From Comamonas koreensis (GTDB taxonomy: Bacteria; Pseudomonadota; Gammaproteobacteria; Burkholderiales; Burkholderiaceae_C), in the NCBI RefSeq assembly GCF_021026195.1, contig NZ_JAJNCT010000005.1, positions 523,231 through 587,230 of the forward strand: a stretch of DNA of 64,000 bases. Direction: 5' to 3'. Both the position numbers and the translations under genes were made by a program. Positions 18,051 to 26,612 of the stretch are shown in pieces. The notes beneath the pieces were generated by a model that was not told the origin of the DNA, searched no databases, and was given only the letters and a program-made list of their open reading frames with translations. Each line of letters opens with the position of its first letter. The first letter of the stretch is position 1.

Positions 18051-18842
18051 ATGCAAGCGCGTCATTTGTTTGCTGCGCTTGCTGCGACGTTCAGCCTGAA
18101 CGTCGCCCAGGCCCACATGCCCTTTCTGCTGCCCAGCGTGTTTGATGTGCAGCCCAAGTCCACCATCAGTGTGGATGCGGGCTTTGCAGAAAAACTCTTC
18201 CTGTCCGAAGTCCAATTTGGCGAAACGCCCTTCAGCGTCACCACGCCCTCGGGTACCACGCTGCCTTTTGGCGATGTGCACCAGTTCAAGACCCGCACGG
18301 TGGCGGAGCAAAAACTGCCCGGCGAGAAAGGCACCTACCGCCTCTCCAGCGGCCCGCGCCTGGGCGCCATCTTCCGCAGCTGGGAAGTGAATGGCAAAAC
18401 CACCGTCGTGCGCGACCCCAAGGCCGTCATGCCCGAAGGTGGCGTGATGAAGCTGCACTACCAGTCGCTGTCGGTCTCCGATGCCTATGTCACCGCTGCT
18501 GCGCCCACCCCCATCAAGCCCTATGGCAAGGGGCTGGAGATCGTGCCCAGCACGCACCCCAGCGATGTGTTCGCCGCAGAGAAATTCAACTTTGCGGTGC
18601 ACTTTGATGGCAAGCCGCTGGCAGACCAGAAGGTCAGCATCTACCGCTCGCCGATGGACCTGCAAGGCCAGAACAGCGTGGATGAGCTCAGCACAGATGC
18701 GCAGGGCGACATCAGCTGGACCCCAAGCAAACCGGGCATCTACATGGCCCTGGTACGCCACCGCGCCCCAGCCCCTGAAGGCGCTGCCGCGCCGACCTAT
18801 GGCTACAACTACACGCTGACCTTCAGGGTACTGGCGCAGTAG
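18051..18842 (+). CDS. DUF4198 periplasmic protein
   Basis: A 263-residue exported protein with the signal MQARHLFAALAATFSLNVAQA followed by HMPFLLPSVFDV. The His at the mature N-terminus and the beta-rich body, ending YGYNYTLTFRVLAQ, fit DUF4198. DUF4198 proteins are often found beside TonB receptors and metal transporters. The mature N-terminal His may be a metal ligand, as in CopC-like proteins, but that is inference. It is the last gene of the Fur-box operon, and the next gene runs toward it from the other strand. Confidence 0.85.
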   Translation: MQARHLFAALAATFSLNVAQAHMPFLLPSVFDVQPKSTISVDAGFAEKLFLSEVQFGETPFSVTTPSGTTLPFGDVHQFKTRTVAEQKLPGEKGTYRLSSGPRLGAIFRSWEVNGKTTVVRDPKAVMPEGGVMKLHYQSLSVSDAYVTAAAPTPIKPYGKGLEIVPSTHPSDVFAAEKFNFAVHFDGKPLADQKVSIYRSPMDLQGQNSVDELSTDAQGDISWTPSKPGIYMALVRHRAPAPEGAAAPTYGYNYTLTFRVLAQ

Positions 18843-18870
18843 TCTTGCTCAGGGCTGCGGCACGCGCAGG

Positions 18871-18892
18871 GCTTGCTCCATCCCGAGCAAGC
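18871..18892. other. Hairpin between convergent genes
   Basis: GCTTGCTC-N6-GAGCAAGC is a perfect 8-bp dyad in the 84-bp gap between the DUF4198 gene and the convergent LysR gene. No T-run follows on either side, so it is not a typical intrinsic terminator. Confidence 0.4.
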
Positions 18893-18926
18893 TCCCCGCA
18901 GGGCCACGGCACGCCTTCCATCACCA

Positions 18927-19847
18927 TCACCAGCTGGCATCCGCCCTCCCCGGCGGGCGCTGCGGCGCGAACACCTCGACCAGGTGGTCCACCAGGGCCT
19001 TGGTCTTGGCGGGCAGATGGGCCCCGCCATGGAACTGCACATAGATATCAGCAGGCGGCAGCCGCCATTCCGGCAGCACCGGCAGGAGCTGGCCCGCGCG
19101 CAGCAGGGGGCCCACCTCCCACGCGGAGCGCATCAAGATGCCGTGCCCTGCCATCGCCCAGGCCGTGGCCGACTCTCCATCGTTGGCACTCAGCGGCCCC
19201 CGCACCTTCACGGTTTCTGTCTGCGCGCCATTGCGCAGATGCCAGGTGCCAAAGGCCTCATCGCCCTCGCGGATGAAGAGGCAGGCGTGGCGCGTCAGCT
19301 CCTGCGGTGAGGATGGCGTGCCCATCGCCTGCAGATAGCGCGGCGAGGCGCACAACACACGGCGGTTGCGAGCCAGCACCCGCGCCGTCCAGCGGGAATC
19401 CGGCATATCGCCCATCCGCACCACCAGGTCAAAACGGTCCTCCAGCAGGTCGGCAGGCCGGTCACTCAGCTGCAGCTGCACCTCCACCTCTGGAAAACGC
19501 TGTGCAAACGTTCCCAGCGCTGGCGCAATATGCCGGCGGCCAAAGCCGAAGGTGGCATTGACCCGCAACAGGCCCTGCGGCACGGCGGCCGCCCCGCCAA
19601 TGGCGCGCTCCAGCGAACCCAAATCGGAGAGCAGACGCGCGCCCTCCACCAAGTAGCGCTCGCCCTCAGGCGTCAGGCTCATGCGGCGGGTGGTTCTTTG
19701 CATCAGCCGGGCACCGAGTCGCGCTTCCAGTGCCGCAAGGCGCTTGCTGACGGCCGGACCGGTGACGCCCAGCTGCTGCGCCGCACTGCGCATGCTGCCC
19801 TCTTTGCTGAGCAGCGCAAAAAAGGCGATGTCAGAAAATCCATCCAT
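18927..19847 (-). CDS. LysR-family transcriptional regulator of the leuC-like operon
   Basis: A 306-residue LTTR starting MDGFSDIAFFALLSKEGSMR. The helix-turn-helix (SMRSAAQQLGVTGPAVSKRL) is at about residues 18-37 and an effector domain follows from GLLRVNATFGFGRR. It is divergent from the leuC-leuD-hydrolase operon with 98 bases between the starts, the standard layout for an LTTR controlling a catabolic operon. The inducer is unknown. Confidence 0.92.
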   Translation of the reverse strand: MDGFSDIAFFALLSKEGSMRSAAQQLGVTGPAVSKRLAALEARLGARLMQRTTRRMSLTPEGERYLVEGARLLSDLGSLERAIGGAAAVPQGLLRVNATFGFGRRHIAPALGTFAQRFPEVEVQLQLSDRPADLLEDRFDLVVRMGDMPDSRWTARVLARNRRVLCASPRYLQAMGTPSSPQELTRHACLFIREGDEAFGTWHLRNGAQTETVKVRGPLSANDGESATAWAMAGHGILMRSAWEVGPLLRAGQLLPVLPEWRLPPADIYVQFHGGAHLPAKTKALVDHLVEVFAPQRPPGRADASW

Positions 19848-19945
19848 TCGTAACTCCAGCGACCGAAAGTCGTGCTTTGCCGCGCATTGTATATTTCCGC
19901 CTCAGCTGTGAGACTCAGAGCCATCGCGTACACAGAGCACCCCAC

Positions 19946-21361
19946 ATGCACCGCACCCTATACCGCAAGCTGGTCGACGCCCATACCGTCGCCCAGCTCG
20001 ACGCGCAGAACGTCTTGCTGTTCTGCGATCTGCACTTGATGAACGAGTACACCAGCCCCCAGGCCTTTGCCGGCCTGGATGAGCAAGACCGCCAGGTGCT
20101 GATGCCGGGCCAGAACCTGGCCGTGGTCAGCCATGTGATTCCGACCGACCCGGGCGTTGTCCGCGTCATTCGCGATGCCGCGCCTGCGCTGCAGGCCAGC
20201 AACCTGCGCAAAAACTGCGACCAGCATGGCATTCCCCTGTTCGATACCCAGGATGCGCTGCAAGGCATTGAGCATGTGGTGGCGCCTGAGCACGGCATGG
20301 TGCGGCCCGGCATGGTGGTCATTTGCGGCGATTCGCACACGACCACCTACGGTGCGCTCGGCGCGCTGGGGTTTGGCATCGGCACCTCGGAGGTCGAGCA
20401 TGTGCTGGCCACGCAGACCTTGGTGTACCGGCTGGCCAAGGACATGCGCATCCAGGTCGATGGCCTGCTGCCGCTGGGCACCACCGCCAAGGACCTGATC
20501 CTCATGGTCATCGGCCATATCGGCGCCCAGGGTGCCCGGGGCCATGTCATCGAGTTCTGCGGTACGGCATTCGACGCCATGTCGATCGAAGCCCGCTTTA
20601 CCGTGTGCAACATGGCCGTCGAGGCAGGCGCCCGTGGCGCGTTGATCGCGCCCGACCAGAAAGCCGCAGACTATGTACTGGCGCGCTCTGCAGATCTCAG
20701 CGGCCCCATTCAGCAGGCTGCCCTGCAGCATTGGGCCAGCCTGCGCAGCGATGCAGGTGCGGTGTTTGATGTGGAGCACCGTTTTGACGCCAGCGCCGTC
20801 CCCCCGCATGTGACCTGGGGCACCAGCCCGGACCAGGTAGCGCCCATTGGTGGCGCGGTTCCCGATCCCGAGACACAGGCCGCTGGCCCCCTGCGCCGCA
20901 GTACCGAGCAGGCACTGCGCTACACCGGGCTTGCCGCAGGCACGCCGTTGGAGGGCATCGCCATCCAGCATGTCTTCATCGGCTCCTGCACCAACGCCCG
21001 CATTGAAGACCTGCGGGCCGTGGCCGAGGTGGTGCGCGGGCGCCAGGTGGCCCAAGGGGTTCGTGCCATGGTGGTGCCGGGCTCCGGCGCGGTCAAACAA
21101 CAGGCGGAGGCGGAAGGCATTGCCCGCCTGCTGCTGGATGCCGGCTTTGAATGGCGGGAGCCGGGCTGCTCCATGTGCCTGGCGATGAACGGCGACATCC
21201 TGGCCGACGGTGTGCGCTGCGCCTCCACCACCAATCGCAATTTCGAGGGGCGCCAGGGACGCGGCGCCATCACCCACCTGATGAGCCCTGCGATGGCGGC
21301 CGCCGCCGCCATCACCGGCACCATTATCGACGTTCGACGTCTGGAGACCCAGCATGCGTGA
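19946..21361 (+). CDS. leuC: 3-isopropylmalate dehydratase-like large subunit
   Basis: A 471-residue aconitase-family protein. The iron-sulfur ligands are Cys348 (in FIGSCTNARIEDLR) and Cys408/Cys411 (in GCSMCLAMN), which hold a 4Fe-4S cluster. The CGDSHTTTYGALGALGFGIG block is also intact. It starts MHRTLYRKLVDAHTV. Unlike biosynthetic leu operons, no leuB follows. Its partners are leuD and a dehalogenase-like hydrolase, and a LysR gene is divergent from it. The sequence cannot distinguish isopropylmalate from other 2- or 3-hydroxyacids such as methylmalate-type substrates. The symbol marks the family, not proven leucine synthesis. Confidence 0.9.
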   Translation: MHRTLYRKLVDAHTVAQLDAQNVLLFCDLHLMNEYTSPQAFAGLDEQDRQVLMPGQNLAVVSHVIPTDPGVVRVIRDAAPALQASNLRKNCDQHGIPLFDTQDALQGIEHVVAPEHGMVRPGMVVICGDSHTTTYGALGALGFGIGTSEVEHVLATQTLVYRLAKDMRIQVDGLLPLGTTAKDLILMVIGHIGAQGARGHVIEFCGTAFDAMSIEARFTVCNMAVEAGARGALIAPDQKAADYVLARSADLSGPIQQAALQHWASLRSDAGAVFDVEHRFDASAVPPHVTWGTSPDQVAPIGGAVPDPETQAAGPLRRSTEQALRYTGLAAGTPLEGIAIQHVFIGSCTNARIEDLRAVAEVVRGRQVAQGVRAMVVPGSGAVKQQAEAEGIARLLLDAGFEWREPGCSMCLAMNGDILADGVRCASTTNRNFEGRQGRGAITHLMSPAMAAAAAITGTIIDVRRLETQHA

Positions 21362-22037
21362 GCAACACATCCTGAGCGGCAAGATGGCCGCTCTGGCCAT
21401 CGAGAACCTGGACACCGACCAGATCATGCCCAAGCAGTTTCTGCACGGCATCGACAAGGCCGGGCTGGACAAGGGCCTGCTGTACGACCTGCGCTTCGAT
21501 AGCACAGGCCACCCACGCCCAGGCTTTGTGCTGAACCGGCCCGAGCGCGCCGATGTGGAAATCCTGGTGGCCGGCGCCAATTTTGGCTGCGGCTCCAGCC
21601 GAGAGCACGCCGTCTGGGGCCTGCAGCAGTACGGCATCCAGGCCATCATCGCGCCCAGCTTTGGAGAAATCTTCTACTCCAACGCGATGAACAACCAGTT
21701 GCTGCTGGTCATGCTCCCCGAGGCAGACATCGCCCAGCTCATGGCCGATGCCGACCGCCTGGAGACCTCGCATGTCCATATCGACCTGCAGACACTCCGG
21801 GTCAAGAGCCAGAGCGTGGACGCCGCCTTCAGCCTGTTGGAACGCCACCACCGCATGCAGCTGGAGCGCAGAGACCTCATCGGCATGTCGCTGACGTACC
21901 AGGCGGAGATCATGCATTTTGCGCAGCGCCACTGGGAGGCCTATCCTTGGCTCAAAGACGTGGCCCTGCGCACCCGGCAACAATTGGGGGCGACGCCACG
22001 CGCCCAGCAACCGGCCAGCTTTGGAGGAAAAGCCTGA
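21354..22037 (+). CDS. leuD: 3-isopropylmalate dehydratase-like small subunit
   Basis: A 227-residue swivel-domain subunit that pairs with the large subunit above. The DTDQIMPKQFL motif near residue 22 and the NFGCGSSREHAVWGL motif around residue 80 are the family's signatures. Its ATG overlaps the end of leuC by 8 bases, so the two subunits should be made together. The last Ala-rich residues are not conserved. The stop codon overlaps the start of the next gene. Confidence 0.93.
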   Translation: MREQHILSGKMAALAIENLDTDQIMPKQFLHGIDKAGLDKGLLYDLRFDSTGHPRPGFVLNRPERADVEILVAGANFGCGSSREHAVWGLQQYGIQAIIAPSFGEIFYSNAMNNQLLLVMLPEADIAQLMADADRLETSHVHIDLQTLRVKSQSVDAAFSLLERHHRMQLERRDLIGMSLTYQAEIMHFAQRHWEAYPWLKDVALRTRQQLGATPRAQQPASFGGKA

Positions 22038-22915
22038 TGTTCGAGCGTTTTGACACCCGCGATGTAGCCGTCAATGGCACCGTGATCCGTTGCCGCGTCG
22101 GGGGCAGCGGCCCCGCGCTGCTGCTGCTGCACGGCCACCCGCAGAGCCATGTGATGTGGCACCGCGTGGCCCCGACCTTGGCCGAGAAATTCAGCGTCGT
22201 CTGCGCCGATCTGCGCGGCTATGGCGACTCGGCCCGCCCCGGGGCCAGCCCGCACCATGCCGCCTACAGCAAGCGCACGATGGCCCAGGACATGGCCGAT
22301 CTGATGACCAGCCTGGGCCACCAGCAGTTCCGCCTCGCCGCCCATGACCGGGGCGCGCGTGTGGCCCACCGGCTGCTGCTGGACCACCCGGACCGGGTGC
22401 AGCGCGCGATGCTGCTCGATATCGCACCGACATTGGCGATGTACGAGCAAACGACGGAAGCCTTCGCCAAAGCCTACTGGCACTGGTTCTTCCTTATCCA
22501 GCCCGCACCGCTGCCAGAGCGGCTGATCGACGCCGACCCTGCTGCCTACATCCGCGATGTGATGGGACGCCGCCATGCGGGCCTGGCCGCCTTCGCGCCG
22601 GAGGCACTGCAAGAGTACCTGCGCTGCATTGCCATCCCAGGCACCGCCACCGCCATCTGCGAGGACTACCGCGCATCCGCCGGCATCGACCTGGAGCACG
22701 ACCGTGCCGACCGGGCGAAGAGCCACAAGATAACGGTCCCGCTGCGCGTGCTATGGGGCGCAGAAGGCGCCGTGGGGCGCTGCTTCCCGGTGCTGGACCT
22801 GTGGCGCGAGGCGGCTACCGACGTCAGCGGCAAGGCGCTGGACTGTGGTCACTACATTGCCGAAGAGCAGCCGGCCAAATTGCTGGAGGAGATGGGGGAG
22901 TTTTTTGCCATCTGA
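22037..22915 (+). CDS. Alpha/beta hydrolase, fluoroacetate-dehalogenase-like
   Basis: A 292-residue alpha/beta hydrolase whose active-site set matches fluoroacetate dehalogenase (FAcD). It has the nucleophile Asp104 with Arg105 and Arg108 in AHDRGAR (carboxylate grip), acid Asp128 in LLDIAPT, His149-Trp150 in AYWHW and Tyr211 (halide pocket), and base His272 in GHYIAEE. In FAcD these are D110, R111, R114, D134, H155, W156, Y219 and H280, so the spacing is almost the same. The oxyanion motif is LHGHPQS. The ATG shares its A with the leuD stop (TGATG), so the gene is translationally coupled to leuCD. A haloacid or similar carboxylate is the likely substrate; activity is inferred. Confidence 0.88.
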   Translation: MFERFDTRDVAVNGTVIRCRVGGSGPALLLLHGHPQSHVMWHRVAPTLAEKFSVVCADLRGYGDSARPGASPHHAAYSKRTMAQDMADLMTSLGHQQFRLAAHDRGARVAHRLLLDHPDRVQRAMLLDIAPTLAMYEQTTEAFAKAYWHWFFLIQPAPLPERLIDADPAAYIRDVMGRRHAGLAAFAPEALQEYLRCIAIPGTATAICEDYRASAGIDLEHDRADRAKSHKITVPLRVLWGAEGAVGRCFPVLDLWREAATDVSGKALDCGHYIAEEQPAKLLEEMGEFFAI

Positions 22916-22942
22916 TGGGCAGGATGGCGGTGGACATCGCAT

Positions 22943-22978
22943 GGCCCGCTGAGGGTATCAGCGGGCCTTCTTAGTTTT
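22943..22978 (+). terminator. Rho-independent terminator after the leuC-leuD-hydrolase operon
   Basis: GGCCCGCTGA-N5-TCAGCGGGCC forms a perfect 10-bp stem and is followed by TTCTTAGTTTT. Confidence 0.85.
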
Positions 22979-23046
22979 GGCTAGCGCGTTGTCTCAAGCA
23001 GCGGTGCCACCAATGGCTTCACCAAAACATGTGGCCTGGCAAACGC

Positions 23047-23670
23047 TTAAGAAAGCGCCAGCCCAACCTCTCTGAGTCGCGTACGCAGATCATCAACACC
23101 GACAAAATGGATGGCATTCATCCCCGCACGCCTGGCCGCTTCCACATTACGCAGGCTGTCATCAATAAAGACGGTGGATGTGGGGATCAAGCCGAATCGT
23201 TGGATGGTGAGCTCAAAAATCTCTGCTTGAGGCTTTACCAGCCGTTCGTGACCCGAGACAACAATACCCTCGAACCAGTTGAGAAAGTCAAACCGCGCTT
23301 GCGCGATGGGAAAGGTCTCGAAGGACCAGTTGGTCAGTGCCAGCAAGCGCAGATGGCCTTGGCCCAGCTCCCTCAATAGGTCCACCACATCGTGGTTCGC
23401 ACCAGGCATCATTTCCTCCCACCGATCGTAGAAGGCAAGAATGTTCGCCTCCTGGGACGGATGCCTTTCAATGGCCTCTGCAATGCCTTCACGCCATGGC
23501 CGGCCTTGGTCCTGACGTTCGTTCCAATCAGGACTGCACACCTCTGCCAAGAAGGCCTCCATGCCAGCGACGTCGGGACCAAAAATCTTTCGGTACAAGT
23601 GCCTCGGGTCCCATTGGATCAGCACATTGCCGAGGTCAAAAATGACGGTATCTATCTGCGGTCCGTTCAT
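23047..23670 (-). CDS. HAD-superfamily phosphatase (YihX-like)
   Basis: A 207-residue HAD hydrolase starting MNGPQIDTVIFDLGNVLIQWD. FDLGNVL is motif I; the second position Leu-Gly replaces the usual DxD, as in the YihX and haloacid-dehalogenase-like branch. Motif II is LLALTNWS, motif III KP in RLVKPQAEIF and motif IV FIDDSLRNVEAARRAGM. YihX of E. coli hydrolyses alpha-glucose-1-phosphate, but the substrate here is not certain. A longer frame reaches 23784, but the extra residues lack conservation. Confidence 0.9.
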   Translation of the reverse strand: MNGPQIDTVIFDLGNVLIQWDPRHLYRKIFGPDVAGMEAFLAEVCSPDWNERQDQGRPWREGIAEAIERHPSQEANILAFYDRWEEMMPGANHDVVDLLRELGQGHLRLLALTNWSFETFPIAQARFDFLNWFEGIVVSGHERLVKPQAEIFELTIQRFGLIPTSTVFIDDSLRNVEAARRAGMNAIHFVGVDDLRTRLREVGLALS

Positions 23671-23950
23671 GCAGTCACTCAAAGTAGTAGAACCGCTGCA
23701 CCTTACACCAAACGATGGATCTTGTTGTCGCCTCCATTCATGAGCCCCGCTCATGGCGGCATGCGCCCTAAAGGGCTCAATCAAAAGCCGCTACATCTCT
23801 AGCATGCAAACCATGGATCACCCGGCCGCGCCAGCGGCCCTTCCCTGGAGTTGATATGCAGACTGAAGGCTATACGGCCCACACAACAGGCATCTATGTG
23901 CCCATCCGAATCACTGAAAGCAGCCAGCACTGCGCCCAACAGGAGGCCGC

Positions 23951-24418
23951 ATGAGCAAACACCTGATCGCCGCAGGCGCCTCCATGCTGATCAGCACTGG
24001 CATCGCCCAAGCCCAGGGCATCCACATCAGCCCCGCCGGCACACCGGCCACGATGGTCGGCGCGGCGCAGAACTTCAGCGGCCATGTCGCGGTAGACATC
24101 AAGGCGGCAGGCGACAGCGCGCAGCAGGGCAGTGTGGGCATGGTGGACTTTGCACCGGGTGCCCGCACCGCCTGGCACACCCACCCTGTTGGGCAGCTGC
24201 TGGTGGTCACCGATGGCAAGGGCTGGATACAGCAGGATGGCCAGGCCCGGCAGAACATCCAGGCCGGTGATGTCGTCTGGATCGACGCCGATGTGCGCCA
24301 CTGGCATGGGGCAGCCGCCACCACCGGCATGCGCCATATGGCGGTGACCTATCTGAAGAACGGCAAGAACGCCGACTGGAAGGAGCTCGTAAGCGATGCG
24401 CAATACAACCCCCGCTAA
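23951..24418 (+). CDS. Periplasmic cupin-domain protein
   Basis: A 155-residue protein with a signal peptide ending AQAQ and one cupin domain. The cupin metal-binding motif is visible as PGARTAWHTHPVGQLLVV (His-X-His and later residues) and VVWIDADVRHWHGAA. Its end overlaps the start of the carboxymuconolactone-decarboxylase-like gene by 23 bases. Exported cupin and CMD pairs are common in proteobacteria and are thought to handle small oxidised aromatics, but no reaction is established. Confidence 0.87.
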   Translation: MSKHLIAAGASMLISTGIAQAQGIHISPAGTPATMVGAAQNFSGHVAVDIKAAGDSAQQGSVGMVDFAPGARTAWHTHPVGQLLVVTDGKGWIQQDGQARQNIQAGDVVWIDADVRHWHGAAATTGMRHMAVTYLKNGKNADWKELVSDAQYNPR

Positions 24419-25202
24419 AACCATGCAGCAGCTGATGTGCGCGGCTGGCCTGGTGCTGATGGCCGGCGAATCATCGGCCCAGAACACGGCCACCAGCCCG
24501 GCGGCCACCAGCGCACAGGCCTGCGCGGCCCACGGCAAAAGCCAAGCACCGTCGCAGGTGCTGAGTGCCCAGCAGCAGGCCATCTTGCCGATCGCAGCAT
24601 TTGCGGCCGCAGGCGACATGGAGCGGCTGACCTCCAGCCTGCAAGCCGGTTTGGAGGCGGGCCTGAGCATCAGCGATATCCGCGAAGTGCTGGTACAGCT
24701 TTACGCCTATGCCGGCTTTCCGCGCAGCCTCAATGCGCTGAATGCCTTCATGCAGCTGCTGCAGCAGCGCGAAAAGCTCGGCATTGTCGATGCCCCCGGC
24801 TGCCCGCCCAGCCGCGCCATTGTGCAAGGCGATGCACTGCGCGCTGCCGGCCGCGCCAACCAGACCCAGTTGGCGGGCGCGCCCGTGCAAGGGCCCTTGT
24901 TTGACTTTGCGCCTGCGATTAGCGAGTACCTGCAATCGCACCTGTTTGGCGCCATCTTTGAGCGCGACAACCTCGACTGGCACAGCCGAGAGCTGGCCAC
25001 CGTCGGCATGCTATCGGCGCTGCCGGGGGCTGAATCGCAGTTGCAATCGCATATGCGCATCAGCCTGAATGCCGGGTTGAGCGCCGCCCAGCTGCAGCAG
25101 GCGGTGCAGGTGTTGGACAGCCGCGTGGGCAGCGCCAACGGCCAGCGCGCCAACACGGCCCTTGCCAACACCTTGGCCGCGTTGGCCAGCCAGAAGCGTT
25201 GA
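24396..25202 (+). CDS. Exported carboxymuconolactone-decarboxylase-family protein, two CMD domains
   Basis: A 268-residue protein with an N-terminal signal (MQQLMCAAGLVLMAG...SSAQ) and two CMD-type helical repeats. The first contains LEAGLSISDIREVLVQLYAYAGFPRS, the second LNAGLSAAQLQQAVQVLDSRVG. Neither repeat shows the CxxC of AhpD-like peroxidases, so a redox role is doubtful. The first repeat keeps the Y-A-GFPR pattern of gamma-CMD relatives. Translation is likely coupled to the cupin gene. Alternative: the real signal peptide starts at a later Met (24423). Confidence 0.85.
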   Translation: MRNTTPAKTMQQLMCAAGLVLMAGESSAQNTATSPAATSAQACAAHGKSQAPSQVLSAQQQAILPIAAFAAAGDMERLTSSLQAGLEAGLSISDIREVLVQLYAYAGFPRSLNALNAFMQLLQQREKLGIVDAPGCPPSRAIVQGDALRAAGRANQTQLAGAPVQGPLFDFAPAISEYLQSHLFGAIFERDNLDWHSRELATVGMLSALPGAESQLQSHMRISLNAGLSAAQLQQAVQVLDSRVGSANGQRANTALANTLAALASQKR

Positions 25203-25206
25203 AGCG

Positions 25207-26610
25207 CTAGCCCTTGCTGGGCTCGCTCTGCACCTGCCCCCAGCCGCCGCCCAGCGCCTTGTACAAGGCCACGCTGGCGCGCAGGCGCTCCTGGTGCAGC
25301 TGCACCGCCAAGTCTTGGGCCTGGTACAGCGAGCGCTGCGTGTCGAGCAGCACCAGCTGGGTTTCGGCACCGGCGCGGTAGCGGGCCTCGGCCAGCGCCA
25401 GCGCCTTGCGGGCCTGGCGCAGTTCTTCCTCTTGCGCCAGCGCCTGCTGCTGCACACCGGCAACGGCGTTCAAGGCGGTCTGCACATCGCTGAAGGCCTG
25501 GACGATGCTCTGGCGGTAGGCCAGCAGCAGCTCCTCGCGCTGGGCAATCACCAGGTCGCGGTTGGCGGCCAGGCGGCCGGCGTCAAAGATGGGCGCAGCC
25601 AGGCCAGCGGCCAGCGAGTACAGCGGGTTGTCCAGCACGCGGTGCAGTTGCCGGCCTTGTGCGCCCAGCTCGGCCGTCAAGCTCAGGCGGGGCAGCATGG
25701 CGGCGCGTGCGGCCTCCAGGTCGGCATCGGCTGCCTGCAAGCGGGCCTCGGCGCGGGCAATGTCGGGCCGGCGGGTGACCAGCTCGATGGGCTCGCCCTG
25801 GTCGATACGGGGCACCTGCAAGGCCAGCACACTGCTTTGGCTGACGGCAGGGCCTTGCGCCTGGCCCAGCAGCAAGGCCAGGCTGCGCTGGGCATCGGCC
25901 TGCTGCTGGTCCAGGGCTGCCAGCGCGCGGCGCTGCGCCGCCACCAGGCCGCGTTGCTGCGCCAGCTCCAGCGATGTGGCCGCGCCAAAATTGGCCTTGG
26001 ATTCGACCAGCGCCAGCAGGCGCTCGGCGGTTTGCAGATTGCGCTGGGCAATCTCACCGCGCTCACGCAGGCCCACGTTCAGCAGCCAAGCATCTGCGAC
26101 TGCGGCGGTGACCGACAGGCGCACCGTGTCGTGGTCAAAACTGCTGGCGCGCAGCGCAGCGCCTGCCGCATCGCGCTGCGACTGCAGACGGCCCCAGAGG
26201 TCCAGCTCATAGCTGGCAGCCAGGCCGACCGACAGGTTGCGGCCCGTCGTCTCGGCATGGCCGCCCAGCCGGCCCTGGTGCCCGGCCTGGGCCGTGGCAT
26301 TGACGGTGGGCAACAGCTCGGCCCCGGCATAGCGGGCACTGGCCTGTGCCTGCTGCACCCTGGCCATGGCGGCGGCCACATCCAGGCTGTGCTGCTGGGC
26401 ATCGGCCACCAGCGCATCCAGCTCCGCGCTGCCAAAGCTGCGCCACCAGCCCTGGCTGACGGCATCGCCTTGGGCAGCGTCACTGCGCTGCCATTGGGCC
26501 GACACATCCAGCGCCTGCAGTTGCGACTGCTGCACCTGGGGCGGCGCCGACACACAGCCGGCCAGCACCAGGGCCGCTGCCAGCGCGCTGGCGATGGGGA
26601 AGATCTGCAT
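25207..26610 (-). CDS. Outer-membrane efflux lipoprotein (NodT/TolC family)
   Basis: A 467-residue outer-membrane factor with a lipoprotein signal ending LAGC. Two repeated OEP domains follow, including ELDLWGRLQSQRDAAGAALRAS in the first half and a matching ARYRAGAETQLVLLDTQRSLYQ in the second, as expected for a TolC-like trimer tunnel. It is the last gene of macA-macB-OMF. ATG 26610 has AGGAGAG 5 bases upstream; a GTG at 26616 overlapping the macB stop is the alternative. It should export through the outer membrane the substrate handled by MacAB. Confidence 0.93.
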   Translation of the reverse strand: MQIFPIASALAAALVLAGCVSAPPQVQQSQLQALDVSAQWQRSDAAQGDAVSQGWWRSFGSAELDALVADAQQHSLDVAAAMARVQQAQASARYAGAELLPTVNATAQAGHQGRLGGHAETTGRNLSVGLAASYELDLWGRLQSQRDAAGAALRASSFDHDTVRLSVTAAVADAWLLNVGLRERGEIAQRNLQTAERLLALVESKANFGAATSLELAQQRGLVAAQRRALAALDQQQADAQRSLALLLGQAQGPAVSQSSVLALQVPRIDQGEPIELVTRRPDIARAEARLQAADADLEAARAAMLPRLSLTAELGAQGRQLHRVLDNPLYSLAAGLAAPIFDAGRLAANRDLVIAQREELLLAYRQSIVQAFSDVQTALNAVAGVQQQALAQEEELRQARKALALAEARYRAGAETQLVLLDTQRSLYQAQDLAVQLHQERLRASVALYKALGGGWGQVQSEPSKG

Positions 26611-26612
26611 AC

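Noticed and set aside
19848-19945. Leucine-rich leader peptide before the leuC-like gene
   Set aside because: No short frame with Leu codons or terminator hairpin is present; a LysR gene is the likely control.
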